A stretch of DNA of 64,000 nucleotides from Neobacillus pocheonensis. Its GTDB lineage: Bacteria > Bacillota > Bacilli > Bacillales > Cytobacillaceae. The stretch covers positions 2,666,001 through 2,730,000 of the forward strand of contig JAMQCR010000001.1 of NCBI GenBank assembly GCA_023702235.1, given 5' to 3'. This document shows, one piece after another, positions 38,088-46,401 of this stretch. Numbering within the stretch: the stretch's first letter is position 1; the number at the start of each line of letters is the position of its first letter. A program made the position numbers and the translations under genes. The notes under the pieces are model-generated. The model was not told the DNA's origin. It made no database searches and saw only the letters and a program-made list of their open reading frames with translations.

Positions 38088-39437
38088 ATGGTTTTAGTAT
38101 TAGAAACCGAAAACAAACTTAGTGAGATTAAAGAAATTATTGAAGCTAGAAATGTAGAGCTGCTACATATGCAATTTGTTGATCTTGAAGGAACGTTAAA
38201 GAATGTAACAATTACTGCAGCGCAACTTGAAGATGCAGTAGAAGGAAAAATCATGTTTGATGGTTCTTCCATCGTTGGCTTCTCTCCAATTAACAAATCT
38301 GACCTTTACCTTCAACCGGATCTTAACACTTTTGCTGTTCTACCTTGGTCTGTTGAAGAAGGATTTTCCGAAGCACGTTTCCTTTGCAGTGTAACGAATC
38401 CGGAGGGTACTTTTTTCGAGGGTGATACTCGGAACGTCTTAAAAAAGACAGTTGAAAAAGCAGCTGAGCAAGGATATAGCATTTCAGTCGGACCTGAATT
38501 GGAATTTTTCCTATTTAAAACCGATGAAGATGGCAGACCAACTGTAAAAACGCACGATGTGGGCGGCTATTTTGAGCCATCACCTCATGACATCGGTGAA
38601 CGCGTTCGTTTGGAAATTTACCGTGCTTTGAAAGCAATGGGCTTTACAATTGAAGCTTCACACCATGAAGTAGCCGAAGGGCAACATGAAATCAACTTTA
38701 AATACGCTGATGCGTTAACTGCTGCAGACAATGCTACAACATATAAATGGGTTGTTAAAACAGTTGCTAAACAATTTGGTTTGCATGCTTCTTTCATGCC
38801 AAAACCAGTGTTTGGTATTAATGGTTCTGGGATGCACGTAAATATGTCATTTTTCAAAGATGGCCAAAATATTTTCTTTGATGAAAATGGTCCGCTGCAA
38901 TTGTCTGAAACAGCTTATCAATTTATCGCTGGTTTATTAGAGAACGTAAAGAGCTTTGCTGCGATTACCAATCCGCTTGTTAACTCATACAAACGTCTCG
39001 TTCCGGGTTATGAAGCTCCTTGCTATATCGCCTGGTCTGCTTCCAATCGTTCTGCCTTAATCCGGATTCCGGCAAAAAGAGGAATGGCTACACGTGTTGA
39101 ACTTCGATGTCCGGATCCATCTGCTAACCCATATTTGACTTTTGCAGTGATTGCAGCGGCTGGTCTTGATGGTGTTAACAGAGAATTGACTCCAGTTAAC
39201 TCTGTAAATGAAGATATCTTCCATATGTCTGGTGAAGAGCGTGAAGAGCGCGGAATCGAAAGCTTGCCAGGAAGTCTTGAAGCTGCTGTAGATGCTTTGG
39301 AAGCTGGATATATTGGTCGTGAAGTTCTTGGAGAGCATGTCTTCAACGAATATGTTGCTTTGAAAAGATCTGAATGGGATAGCTATCGTACAGCTGTTCA
39401 TACGTGGGAACTTCAAAACTACCAAGCAAAGTTCTAA
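38088..39437 (+). CDS. Second type I glutamine synthetase
   Basis: The 449-residue protein has the GSI core: FDGSSIVGFSPINKSDL, GPELEFFLF, GQHEINFKYADA, NGSGMHVNMSFF and RIPAKRGMATRVE. GGGAGG ten bases before 38088 decides the start (MVLVLETENKL). The residue aligned with Arg 62 of GlnA, needed in B. subtilis for glutamine feedback inhibition, is Pro here (GFSP against GFVR). The C-terminus WELQNYQAKF also differs from the GlnR-contacting tail. It may be a feedback-resistant synthetase or act on another amine. It is monocistronic, divergent from mutS, with its own promoter and terminator. Confidence 0.9.
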   Translation: MVLVLETENKLSEIKEIIEARNVELLHMQFVDLEGTLKNVTITAAQLEDAVEGKIMFDGSSIVGFSPINKSDLYLQPDLNTFAVLPWSVEEGFSEARFLCSVTNPEGTFFEGDTRNVLKKTVEKAAEQGYSISVGPELEFFLFKTDEDGRPTVKTHDVGGYFEPSPHDIGERVRLEIYRALKAMGFTIEASHHEVAEGQHEINFKYADALTAADNATTYKWVVKTVAKQFGLHASFMPKPVFGINGSGMHVNMSFFKDGQNIFFDENGPLQLSETAYQFIAGLLENVKSFAAITNPLVNSYKRLVPGYEAPCYIAWSASNRSALIRIPAKRGMATRVELRCPDPSANPYLTFAVIAAAGLDGVNRELTPVNSVNEDIFHMSGEEREERGIESLPGSLEAAVDALEAGYIGREVLGEHVFNEYVALKRSEWDSYRTAVHTWELQNYQAKF

Positions 39438-39490
39438 AAATAAAAAAAACAATAACAATCGTTCATAGCCCATCTGTTTAATGTATATAT

Positions 39491-39530
39491 AAAAAAACCA
39501 TCCTTATTGTTCAATAAGGATGGTTTTTTT
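39491..39530. terminator. Bidirectional terminator after the second glnA
   Basis: AAAAAAACCATCCTTATTG and CAATAAGGATGGTTTTTTT form a perfect 19-bp stem with loop TT. The stretch from here to 39720 holds no gene. Confidence 0.9.
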
Positions 39531-39721
39531 ATGACTTAACCAAATCTTAGGGGTTGTTTGGTCTAATCTTATTATTGAATAATACTTCTTCAAAAATTCA
39601 AACGGTCACTTTTTTTCAAATAACAAACTTCTTTTTTGATTGTTCGTATAAATCTGGATATATGTTTTATTTCTATAAATTCCATTCAATTATTTTGTTT
39701 AAAAACGAACATTAATTCCAT

Positions 39722-39750
39722 TTGACAAATATTCATTCGATTATTATACT
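39722..39750 (+). promoter_or_regulatory. SigA promoter of the BMP lipoprotein gene
   Basis: TTGACA (39722-39727) and TATACT (39745-39750) with a 17-base spacer. The leader to the start codon is about 170 bases; I found no recognisable riboswitch in it. Confidence 0.8.
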
Positions 39751-39925
39751 TATTTTTGTGTTTTGAAGAGGTGGTTCCAAAATACAAAAATACATAGTAG
39801 AAATGGATGAAATTGTCCTACTCACGGTAAACTATTTTAAAGCAGATAAGTTTGGTTTTCGTAGGATAATTTCAAAACGGAAATAAACTTGTTTCTCATT
39901 ACTACTAAATTTAGGAGGACATATC

Positions 39926-41023
39926 TTGAAAAAGCGTAAAATTGGTATGGCATTATCGCTAATCTTAGCAGCTGGCACACTTTTAAGTGCATGTGGAAAG
40001 GCTACTGATACTAACAATGCTGGGGGAAACAAAGCAAAAGGGTTCACTGTCGGAATGGTTACCGATATTGGTGGGATTGATGACAAATCATTTAACCAAT
40101 CATCTTGGAAGGGTCTCCAAGATTTTGGTAAAGCGAACAACCTGCAAAAAGGCAAAAACGGATATGATTATCTTCAATCCCAATCTGATGCGGACTATGC
40201 AACTAACTTAAACACACTTGCCCGACAAGGTTTTGACTTAGTTTATGGTATTGGCTTCTTGATGCAAAATGATGTTGATAAAATTGCTAAACAACAGCCA
40301 AAAGCTCATTTTGCAATCGTTGATGCAGAAGTGAAGGAACCTAACGTTGCAAGTATTCTTTTTAAAGAAAATGAGGGTTCATTCCTAGCGGGTGTTGTTG
40401 CCGGAATGACAACAAAAACCAATAAAATTGGTTTTATTGGCGGCATGGAAAGTGCGGTTATTGAACGTTTTGAATCAGGATTTGTTGCCGGTGTTAAGGC
40501 TGCTAATCCAAATGCAACAGTAGATATTCAATATGCTGCAAGCTTCTCTGATGCAGCAAAGGGTCAAGCGATTGCTTCTAGAATGTACTCTTCAGGTGAT
40601 GATATTGTATTCGCCGCTGCTGGTGCAACTGGTAACGGATTATTTAAAGAAGCACGTGACCGTAAAGCTAAAGATCCAAGTCAAGCAATTTGGGCAATCG
40701 GTGTTGACAATGACCAAAGTTCTGAAGGTGTTGTAACTGCTGGTGGAAAGCAAGTAAACGTTGTTATTTCCTCTGCTATGAAACGTGTTGACAACGCTGT
40801 AAATGACCTTACTACCAAAGCAAAAAATGGAAATTTCCCTGGTGGGAAAACAACAGTTTATGGTTTAGCTGAAAATGGTGTTGGTTTAGCGCCACTTAAC
40901 CCAGATGTTCCGAATAAAGCAGCCATTGAAAAAGCTGTAAGTGACTGGACAAATAAAATTAAGACTGGAGCTGTAAAAGTTCCTGGCACTCGTGCTGAAT
41001 TAAAAACATTTAGCGCTAAATAA
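39926..41023 (+). CDS. BMP-family substrate-binding lipoprotein (nucleoside type)
   Basis: The 365-residue protein begins with a lipoprotein signal (KIGMALSLILAAGTLLSACG, Cys 23) and continues as a basic-membrane-protein/PnrA-type binding protein: GMVTDIGGIDDKSFNQSSW near residue 45, GFIGGMESAVIERFESGFVAG, VFAAAGATGNG and AIGVDNDQ. Family members such as NupN/YufN bind purine nucleosides for an ABC importer. TTG is the start, preceded by TTAGGAGGAC. The usual ATPase and permease genes are not next to it; an insertion sequence follows 45 bases after the stop, so the rest of the transporter must be elsewhere. Confidence 0.9.
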   Translation: MKKRKIGMALSLILAAGTLLSACGKATDTNNAGGNKAKGFTVGMVTDIGGIDDKSFNQSSWKGLQDFGKANNLQKGKNGYDYLQSQSDADYATNLNTLARQGFDLVYGIGFLMQNDVDKIAKQQPKAHFAIVDAEVKEPNVASILFKENEGSFLAGVVAGMTTKTNKIGFIGGMESAVIERFESGFVAGVKAANPNATVDIQYAASFSDAAKGQAIASRMYSSGDDIVFAAAGATGNGLFKEARDRKAKDPSQAIWAIGVDNDQSSEGVVTAGGKQVNVVISSAMKRVDNAVNDLTTKAKNGNFPGGKTTVYGLAENGVGLAPLNPDVPNKAAIEKAVSDWTNKIKTGAVKVPGTRAELKTFSAK

Positions 41024-41214
41024 TATTTCTTTTGTACCTGTTTTATCTGCAATATTCATGCTTAATTAAAAAGAGGCTGGTCATAAGTCAAAAGATGAAC
41101 TATAACCCGAATAATGGACACTAGTTAAAAAAGTGCCCCTTATTCGGGTTTTTCTATGTCTTCAGAAAGAAAACCCGTTTATAATAAAAGAATTATTGTG
41201 GACGGAGGATTTAC

Positions 41215-41646
41215 ATGAGTAAGAATTTATTTACCGATTATCAAATTAAAGAATTAGAAAAGAACCCAAACGTCTTACGTGTATCAGAACGAGCTATTTC
41301 CTATCATCCCGACTTTAAAGTAAAGGCTGTAATGGAATATCAAAGTGGAAATGTTCCTTCACAGATTTTTATTGAAAGTGGATTTAACATTGAAGTGATT
41401 GGTAAAAGTCAGCCGAAACGGTGTCTACAAAGATGGCGTGAAACCTATGAGAAGTTTGGTGAACAGGGTCTTCAATCGGAACGCAGGGGAAAGGCAGCTA
41501 GTGGACGACCATCCTCAAAGGAACTATCTGTAGAAGAAAAACTCAAAAAGGCTGAAGCCAGAATCAAATTTTTAGAGGCTGAGAATGACTTCTTAAAAAA
41601 GCTAGAGGAACTAGAGAGGCAGGCGTTGAAGAAAAAACGATATTAA
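41215..41646 (+). CDS. IS3-family transposase OrfA
   Basis: A 143-residue protein with a helix-turn-helix in the first half (VKAVMEYQSGNVPSQIFIES, CLQRWRETYEKFGEQGLQ) and a leucine-zipper-like coiled coil at the end (EEKLKKAEARIKFLEAENDF). It binds the element ends and, with OrfB, forms the OrfAB transposase. GGAGG precedes the ATG. Near the end AAAAAAC (41632-41638) is a likely slippery site where ribosomes shift by -1 into orfB. Confidence 0.92.
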   Translation: MSKNLFTDYQIKELEKNPNVLRVSERAISYHPDFKVKAVMEYQSGNVPSQIFIESGFNIEVIGKSQPKRCLQRWRETYEKFGEQGLQSERRGKAASGRPSSKELSVEEKLKKAEARIKFLEAENDFLKKLEELERQALKKKRY

Positions 41647-41708
41647 CTCCATCAGAGAAATTTCAACTCATTGAGCACACCATTCGTCAACACCAATTAA
41701 AGAACCAA

Positions 41709-42548
41709 GTGAGTTATTTATGTGAAATAGCTGGAGTCTGTAGAAGTGGATACTATGCTTGGTTAAAGTCAGCTCCTATTCGCCAGCGTAAAGATTTTGA
41801 TGATGAAATAGACATCGAACTCATTCAGTTTATCTTTCAACAGAAGAAGGAGAAAGTCGGCGCTCTACAAATCAAAATGATCTTAGAAAATGATTATTTT
41901 GTTGAAATGAATCATAAGAAAATTCGGAGGTTAATGCGCAAATATCAACTGATTGCCAAGGTGAGAAAGGCAAAACCTTATAAAAAAATGGCTAAAGCTA
42001 CTCAAGAACATCATACATGCCCTAACCTTTTAAAACGTGAATTTAATCAAGAAGAGCCTGGGAAAGTGTTATTAACTGATATTACATATCTATATTATTC
42101 AAATGGTCAAAAGGCGTATTTATCCTGTGTTAAAGATGGCAGTACGAATGAAATTTTAGCCCATTATTTGTCCTCTTCACTGGAAATGGATATTGTTTAT
42201 AAAACATTAAGAAGACTTGATGAAGCTATGCAGGAAGGTTTTCATCCTGAGGCAATCCTTCATTCAGATCAAGGGTTTCATTATACACATCCCCTCTTTC
42301 AAGAAAAAGTAAAGAAATTGGGTATTACTCAATCAATGTCCCGTAAGGGAAATTGTTGGGATAACGCTCCAATGGAATCCTTCTTTGGTCATTTTAAAGA
42401 TGAGGTGGATTATAAAGATTGTAATAGTTTAAATGAACTAAAACATCTAGTGGATTCATATATCGAGGAGTACAATAATCATCGTTATCAGTGGGGATTA
42501 AATAAAATGACCCCGGCTCAATACCGAGATCATCTGTTAGCTGTATAG
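41709..42548 (+). CDS. IS3-family transposase OrfB (DDE catalytic part)
   Basis: The catalytic frame has a first Asp in VLLTDITYLYY, a second in LHSDQGFHYTH and the Glu in DNAPMESFFGHFKDE, the DDE triad of the rve integrase core, then YNNHRYQWGLNKMTPAQYR at the end. The frame is open from within orfA (EEKTILTPSEKF), so the natural product is probably the OrfAB fusion made by frameshifting at 41632-41638; the GTG at 41709 is only the first possible start. No lesions are visible. Confidence 0.92.
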   Translation: MSYLCEIAGVCRSGYYAWLKSAPIRQRKDFDDEIDIELIQFIFQQKKEKVGALQIKMILENDYFVEMNHKKIRRLMRKYQLIAKVRKAKPYKKMAKATQEHHTCPNLLKREFNQEEPGKVLLTDITYLYYSNGQKAYLSCVKDGSTNEILAHYLSSSLEMDIVYKTLRRLDEAMQEGFHPEAILHSDQGFHYTHPLFQEKVKKLGITQSMSRKGNCWDNAPMESFFGHFKDEVDYKDCNSLNELKHLVDSYIEEYNNHRYQWGLNKMTPAQYRDHLLAV

Positions 42549-42617
42549 GCTCTTTTTTAAACTGTCCATATTAAGGGTTACAGTTCAAGACTTATGACCA
42601 GCCTCTTTTATTAATAA

Positions 42618-44540
42618 TTATTTAGCGAATTTCTTTGCAAGAGCTGTGATATCTGGTGTACCAAGTCCTGTAGCCTGGTTATAAACCGTACCCGGAGTAC
42701 CAGTGTAGAACCCGTTGTCGTTGGTATCTCCAGTTTTATTTAACGGGTGTAATGGTGAATCTTTTTGTTGAGCGTAACGATAGATTTGCGTGTTCCAGAA
42801 TCCAACTTGCGTATGATCAGCACTATTAATTAAGGCAGATAGGCCGCATAATTGAGGGGAAACAAAGGAAGTTCCTCCATAGGTGGCAGATCCGTAATGC
42901 GAACCTGGTGCACCTGGATCACTGAACCAAACCTGATAGCCTGTGTAAGGATCTGCGTTCATCGAAATGTCAGGCATGTTTCTTCCCTTTCCTGTTCCAG
43001 TTACTAGCGATTCACCAGTTCGTGTTAACGTGGATTGATTTGCGTTAGGGTTCCATTGTAGTACACCGGTATATTTGTTTACACCCGGCACGCCCAGTTG
43101 GTAATCAGGAGTGTCAAACAATTGGCTAAAGCCACCGCCTCCTCCTGCTAGGTATCGGCTGGACCAGCCGTCAGGAGTGTTTAATCCTCGTGCATCAAAA
43201 TAATTAAATAGGTAATCCCACCCCCATGCGCGTTCTTGGTCATTGTTTACATCCAAATTATAATTGTTTGAATGGAAGTGGAACGGTAAAGTTGTTCCGC
43301 CTGCTGCGGTAATGTACGGACTATCGGCAGGATTATCAACTGACAATGAAGCTGCATTAGCGACTCCAGAGTTCAGCCCGAATTCCCTTGCAGCATCATA
43401 AGCCCCTTCGTCTCCAGCTGAGGCAAACATGGAGATGCCTTGTGATGCCGCTTGCATATACAATTGATTAAACACTTCTGCGTATTGCGGAGTCTCTACT
43501 TGTTGTTGGACAAGATACTGTATACCTGGTTCACTTTCCCCCCAGCTTACAGAGATTTGCTGCGCTATATTTTCGTTAATCGCCTGTGCAAACGCATCCG
43601 TAAACCCAGTATCAGTATTTGGACCGACATACACTTTAATATTTGCTTGTGGAGCTAATGCTCCAGATTGCTCTACATCTAGTGTAGTTTCATCATATCC
43701 ATCCCAGCCAGATCCTCCGTCAACATTTGTTTTGGTAATTCTGTTCTTCTTACCATTTATCCCTGCTTCTTGCCAAAAGCCATAGGCATCATCAATATTA
43801 AAGTCAGCTAGGGAAACAATACCAATCGTCTTGCCAGCACCTGTTGCCCCTTTGTCATAAAGCGGTTGTACATTATACTGCTTGATTAAATCTTGTGGCA
43901 TTAGATTTAGCGGGCCAACAGGAGTACTACCGTTTTCCGTTAAAGGAACTGGTTGCTTAACAGCATGTGAAGTGTAATTTGAATAGTTACTTAGCCCAAG
44001 GATACAAAGAATATCCCCTCCAAAATTTGCTGGTACTTTAGGATTATCTTTCGTACCATGGAAAGTTTTTCCGTTGTATTTTTCTTGCTTTAGTTTAATG
44101 GAGAAGGCTTTATTAAACTGATCTGCCGTTCCAGTTGCTGTAATGATTAAATTATTTGGATAAACTTTTGATTTAATACCGAAGAAAGCTAAATAGGTAG
44201 TGGCAAATTTAATCGATTGGGGATCCGCACCGTAGCTTTTACTAAATTGTTCAACTGAAAGATAATGACGAAAATTTTTGTTTCCAGGTGTGGTAGTTTC
44301 ATTGATATACTTTGCAAGCTTATTCTTGTCGTTCATTTTCATCACAATATCAATAGTGACTGGCGTATTACCCGGCAAATCTCCAAATACACTTGCATTC
44401 TGTAAAACTTGTGGAGTTACCCCTTGTTGAACAATTACTTTTTGCGGGCTTGCCGCATTTGTTAAGGAAGGTACAGCTGTAAGTAGCATCATGGTACTTA
44501 AAGTAGATACGGTACTAAATTTCTTCCAAAAATTTTTCAC
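42618..44540 (-). CDS. S53-family serine-carboxyl peptidase (kumamolisin-like), secreted
   Basis: The 640-residue protein has a signal peptide (residues 1-29, ending SLTNA), a pro-kumamolisin activation domain (about 35-190, with FRHYLSVEQFSKSYG) and a sedolisin catalytic domain. DETTLDVEQSGALAP supplies the Glu-x3-Asp pair and ATYGGTSFVSPQLCGL the nucleophile Ser; GTPGTVYNQATGLGTPD is the C-terminal calcium-site region. Such enzymes are acid-tolerant extracellular endopeptidases. An IS element lies eight bases beyond its stop codon, so its own terminator may have been displaced. Upstream about 360 bases separate it from cotD. Confidence 0.92.
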   Translation of the reverse strand: MKNFWKKFSTVSTLSTMMLLTAVPSLTNAASPQKVIVQQGVTPQVLQNASVFGDLPGNTPVTIDIVMKMNDKNKLAKYINETTTPGNKNFRHYLSVEQFSKSYGADPQSIKFATTYLAFFGIKSKVYPNNLIITATGTADQFNKAFSIKLKQEKYNGKTFHGTKDNPKVPANFGGDILCILGLSNYSNYTSHAVKQPVPLTENGSTPVGPLNLMPQDLIKQYNVQPLYDKGATGAGKTIGIVSLADFNIDDAYGFWQEAGINGKKNRITKTNVDGGSGWDGYDETTLDVEQSGALAPQANIKVYVGPNTDTGFTDAFAQAINENIAQQISVSWGESEPGIQYLVQQQVETPQYAEVFNQLYMQAASQGISMFASAGDEGAYDAAREFGLNSGVANAASLSVDNPADSPYITAAGGTTLPFHFHSNNYNLDVNNDQERAWGWDYLFNYFDARGLNTPDGWSSRYLAGGGGGFSQLFDTPDYQLGVPGVNKYTGVLQWNPNANQSTLTRTGESLVTGTGKGRNMPDISMNADPYTGYQVWFSDPGAPGSHYGSATYGGTSFVSPQLCGLSALINSADHTQVGFWNTQIYRYAQQKDSPLHPLNKTGDTNDNGFYTGTPGTVYNQATGLGTPDITALAKKFAK

Positions 44541-44851
44541 CCTTTTCCCTTCTTCCTTATGTAGTTTGTATAAGACCTTGTACGATTAAATTATGTTACA
44601 AAGCATGATGGTTAACAATAAAAAATATTCTGATTTTTACGACATTTTACTACAATAATTCTACATTTCCTGCTTAAAAATAAATTAATTATAGTAAAAA
44701 AGGACCCATTGATTCTGATGTAACACCTACACTTCTTCAACACCCGTATGCGGAACAAATACATTCTCATCTAGTGCGTATTTTGTTCGTAGTGTCTCAT
44801 TTCTAATTACAAATATAGGTATCCTAACTAGTCCGCACAAACAAGAGTTCA

Positions 44852-44860
44852 CATAGACTA
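44852..44860 (+). promoter_or_regulatory. SigK-type -10 element upstream of cotD
   Basis: CATAGACTA fits the SigK -10 pattern CATANNNTA, 40 bases before the cotD start codon, as expected for a mother-cell coat gene. A well-spaced -35 AC could not be assigned. The rest of 44541-44851 shows no gene. Confidence 0.5.
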
Positions 44861-44900
44861 ATGATGTAACAAGACAAATTCATATGGAGGTCATTTAACG

Positions 44901-45239
44901 ATGAATAGAAATATTGGATTTGGTGGTTTTCCATCAAATATAATGCCAGGATACTGCCCACCACAACCATGTCCACAATACTGCCCACCTCAAGTGTTCC
45001 CGGCTCAGTATGATCCACCACTAGTTTCACCGGGGCAACAATATGTAAAAACGAATTTATTTAATAAAGTAGTAACACATTTACATCCTTCCCACACAAC
45101 TACAGTCAACAAGCTTATGGTTAATCATCAACACTATTTCCCACACACAGAATCATGTGTTAATGAATGCTGTGAAACACATACAATGTGCGGTGTGCCA
45201 CATAATCCTTGTTGTCCAACTGGACCATTTGGATTCTAG
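44901..45239 (+). CDS. cotD: Inner spore coat protein D (CotD-like)
   Basis: A 112-residue protein rich in Cys, His and Pro. VVTHLHPSHTTTVNKL followed by NHQHYFPHTES is the CotD signature; the N-terminus has CPPQPCPQYCPPQ repeats and the C-terminus NECCETHTMCGVPHNPCC. Cysteines and histidines suggest cross-linking or metal binding in the coat. GGAGG lies upstream of the ATG and a SigK-like element before that. Its presence supports an endospore former. Confidence 0.88.
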   Translation: MNRNIGFGGFPSNIMPGYCPPQPCPQYCPPQVFPAQYDPPLVSPGQQYVKTNLFNKVVTHLHPSHTTTVNKLMVNHQHYFPHTESCVNECCETHTMCGVPHNPCCPTGPFGF

Positions 45240-45244
45240 CTTCT

Positions 45245-45275
45245 TCTCCCCCCACCATTTAGGGGGGAGATTTTT
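45245..45275 (+). terminator. cotD terminator
   Basis: TCTCCCCCC and GGGGGGAGA pair around ACCATTTA, followed by TTTTT, six bases after the cotD stop. The next 280 bases show no gene. Confidence 0.88.
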
Positions 45276-45556
45276 GTTAGCAAAACCAAATTTCATTTTT
45301 CACTTCGTGAAAATGCCTGAAAAGAACGCATCAGAGATGATGTTTCTTTTTTATGGAGTAATACCAATTTATTGAAATGCCTATTTTTAACATAGACAAA
45401 CTCAAAGATAAACCCGCTCCAGCCCAAAATGCCATATTCTGAAATATTGCACTAAAATAAAATCCAAAAACCACCATAACCAAAGAAAAAAAGTCCAATA
45501 AGAAATACTTTTAGGAAAAATAGCTGTTTAATATGTATAACTATATTAGATAAAAT

Positions 45557-45586
45557 AAAAAAACCCTTGCTAGGCAAGGGTTTTTT
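45557..45586 (-). terminator. tRNA-Arg terminator
   Basis: AAAAAACCCTTGC and GCAAGGGTTTTTT pair around TAG immediately behind the tRNA 3' end. Confidence 0.88.
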
Positions 45587-45588
45587 GA

Positions 45589-45662
45589 CGTCCCAGAGAG
45601 GATTCGAACCTCCGACCTACAGTTTAGGAAACTGTTGCTCTATCCTGCTGAGCTACTGGGAC
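45589..45662 (-). tRNA. tRNA-Arg (CCU anticodon)
   Basis: On the minus strand the acceptor GTCCCAG pairs with CTGGGAC, the D arm is GCTC-AGCAGGATA-GAGC, the anticodon arm ACAGT-TTCCTAA-ACTGT gives CCT (reads AGG), and the T arm is GGAGG-TTCGAAT-CCTCT. The discriminator is G and no CCA is encoded. A terminator follows. Such tRNA genes are common attachment sites, but no integrase is adjacent here. Confidence 0.93.
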
Positions 45663-45917
45663 ACATAATAAAGGAACGTTTTTAATTATAATAAGTTAAT
45701 TGAAAAAGGTCAATACAAAAATGAATTCTTTTATTCTAAAAGGTGTTGAGTAAAAATTTCATCCTAAAAATATCTATTTCAAAATGATATACTTTTACTT
45801 AGAAAAATAGTATAAGGTAATATTCAAGTTGCATGCACTGAATATACTATTGGGGTAAGCTATTGAAAGTTAAGGGATTTTTTGAAGCAAAAGGACATGG
45901 AGGTTCTAGGTACTATA

Positions 45918-46306
45918 ATGAAAGAAATTGAGAAGGAAAATACAATTGATTCGAAATACATTCAGCAGCATTTAGCCAATGAACGAACCTTTTTGGCTGG
46001 ATAAGAACGTGCATTACGATAATAGGAGTAGGGTTTCTGATAACAAACCTTCACTTTTCAACCCTTTCAGAGAAAATACCAATAGGAGATATGTTAGCAA
46101 AACTTATTGGACTGGCCTCTATTATTGTTGGAGTTCTGACATTATTAATAGCTATGGTTAGTTATTTTAAAAAGGGAAAGGATATAAACCAGCAGACCTT
46201 TCGCTATTCTAAATTCTTGGTTTATTTCTTAACTGTTTCTTTAATACTTATTATCCTTGTCTTTGGATTTTATTATTTATTCGTCTGGGGAATGCTCAAA
46301 ACATAG
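45918..46306 (+). pseudogene. DUF202 membrane protein, one-base deletion
   Basis: The first frame (MKEIEKENTIDSKYIQQHLA, NERTFLAG-stop) breaks at TTTTTGGCTGG near 45996; TTTTTGGCCTGG restores the DUF202 hallmark ANERTFLAWIRTCITIIGVG. The remaining frame gives three membrane helices (about residues 30-50, 70-90 and 110-130), ending at the stop at 46306. DUF202 proteins are small membrane proteins of unknown function. The missing base is again in a GGCC. A start at 45897 in the same frame is also possible. Confidence 0.78.
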
Positions 46307-46340
46307 TCCTGTTTTCAAATAAGCTATTTATCCGTTCTAA

Positions 46341-46379
46341 AAATGAAAGCCATCCCCATAGTGATGGCTTTCATTTTTT
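46341..46379. terminator. Bidirectional terminator between the DUF202 gene and adhE
   Basis: AAATGAAAGCCATC and GATGGCTTTCATTTTTT pair across an 8-base loop, serving both converging genes. Confidence 0.85.
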
Positions 46380-46401
46380 GCTAAACTATTATTTACAACT
46401 A

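Larger units (their letters stand above)
41069..42609. mobile_element. IS3-family (IS150-like) insertion sequence, complete, 1541 bp
   Basis: The terminal inverted repeats start with AAAAGAGGCTGGTCATAAGT at 41069 and end with its complement at 42609; similarity between the ends continues imperfectly for about 70 bases. The element is flanked by a 4-bp direct repeat ATTA (41065-41068 and 42610-42613), the target duplication. It carries orfA and orfB read by a -1 frameshift. A hairpin near the left end (AACCCGAATAA/TTATTCGGGTT, about 41104-41149) could block transcription entering from outside. All parts look intact, so it may be active. It sits between the BMP gene and the S53 peptidase gene. 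Confidence 0.93.

Noticed and set aside
39757..39925. Purine-type riboswitch in the BMP gene leader
   Set aside because: The conserved junction and loop sequences of purine riboswitches are not seen in the 170-base leader.
43452..43658. Plus-strand frames inside the S53 peptidase, mutL, rhaEW and other large genes
   Set aside because: They are antisense shadows of well-supported genes with no start signals or recognisable sequence.
44824..45030. Minus-strand frame overlapping cotD
   Set aside because: It is antisense to the clearly recognisable CotD protein and lacks a start signal.
45589..45662. tRNA-Arg as an occupied integration site
   Set aside because: No integrase or repeated tRNA 3' end is seen nearby; the integrase remnant is 24 kb away.
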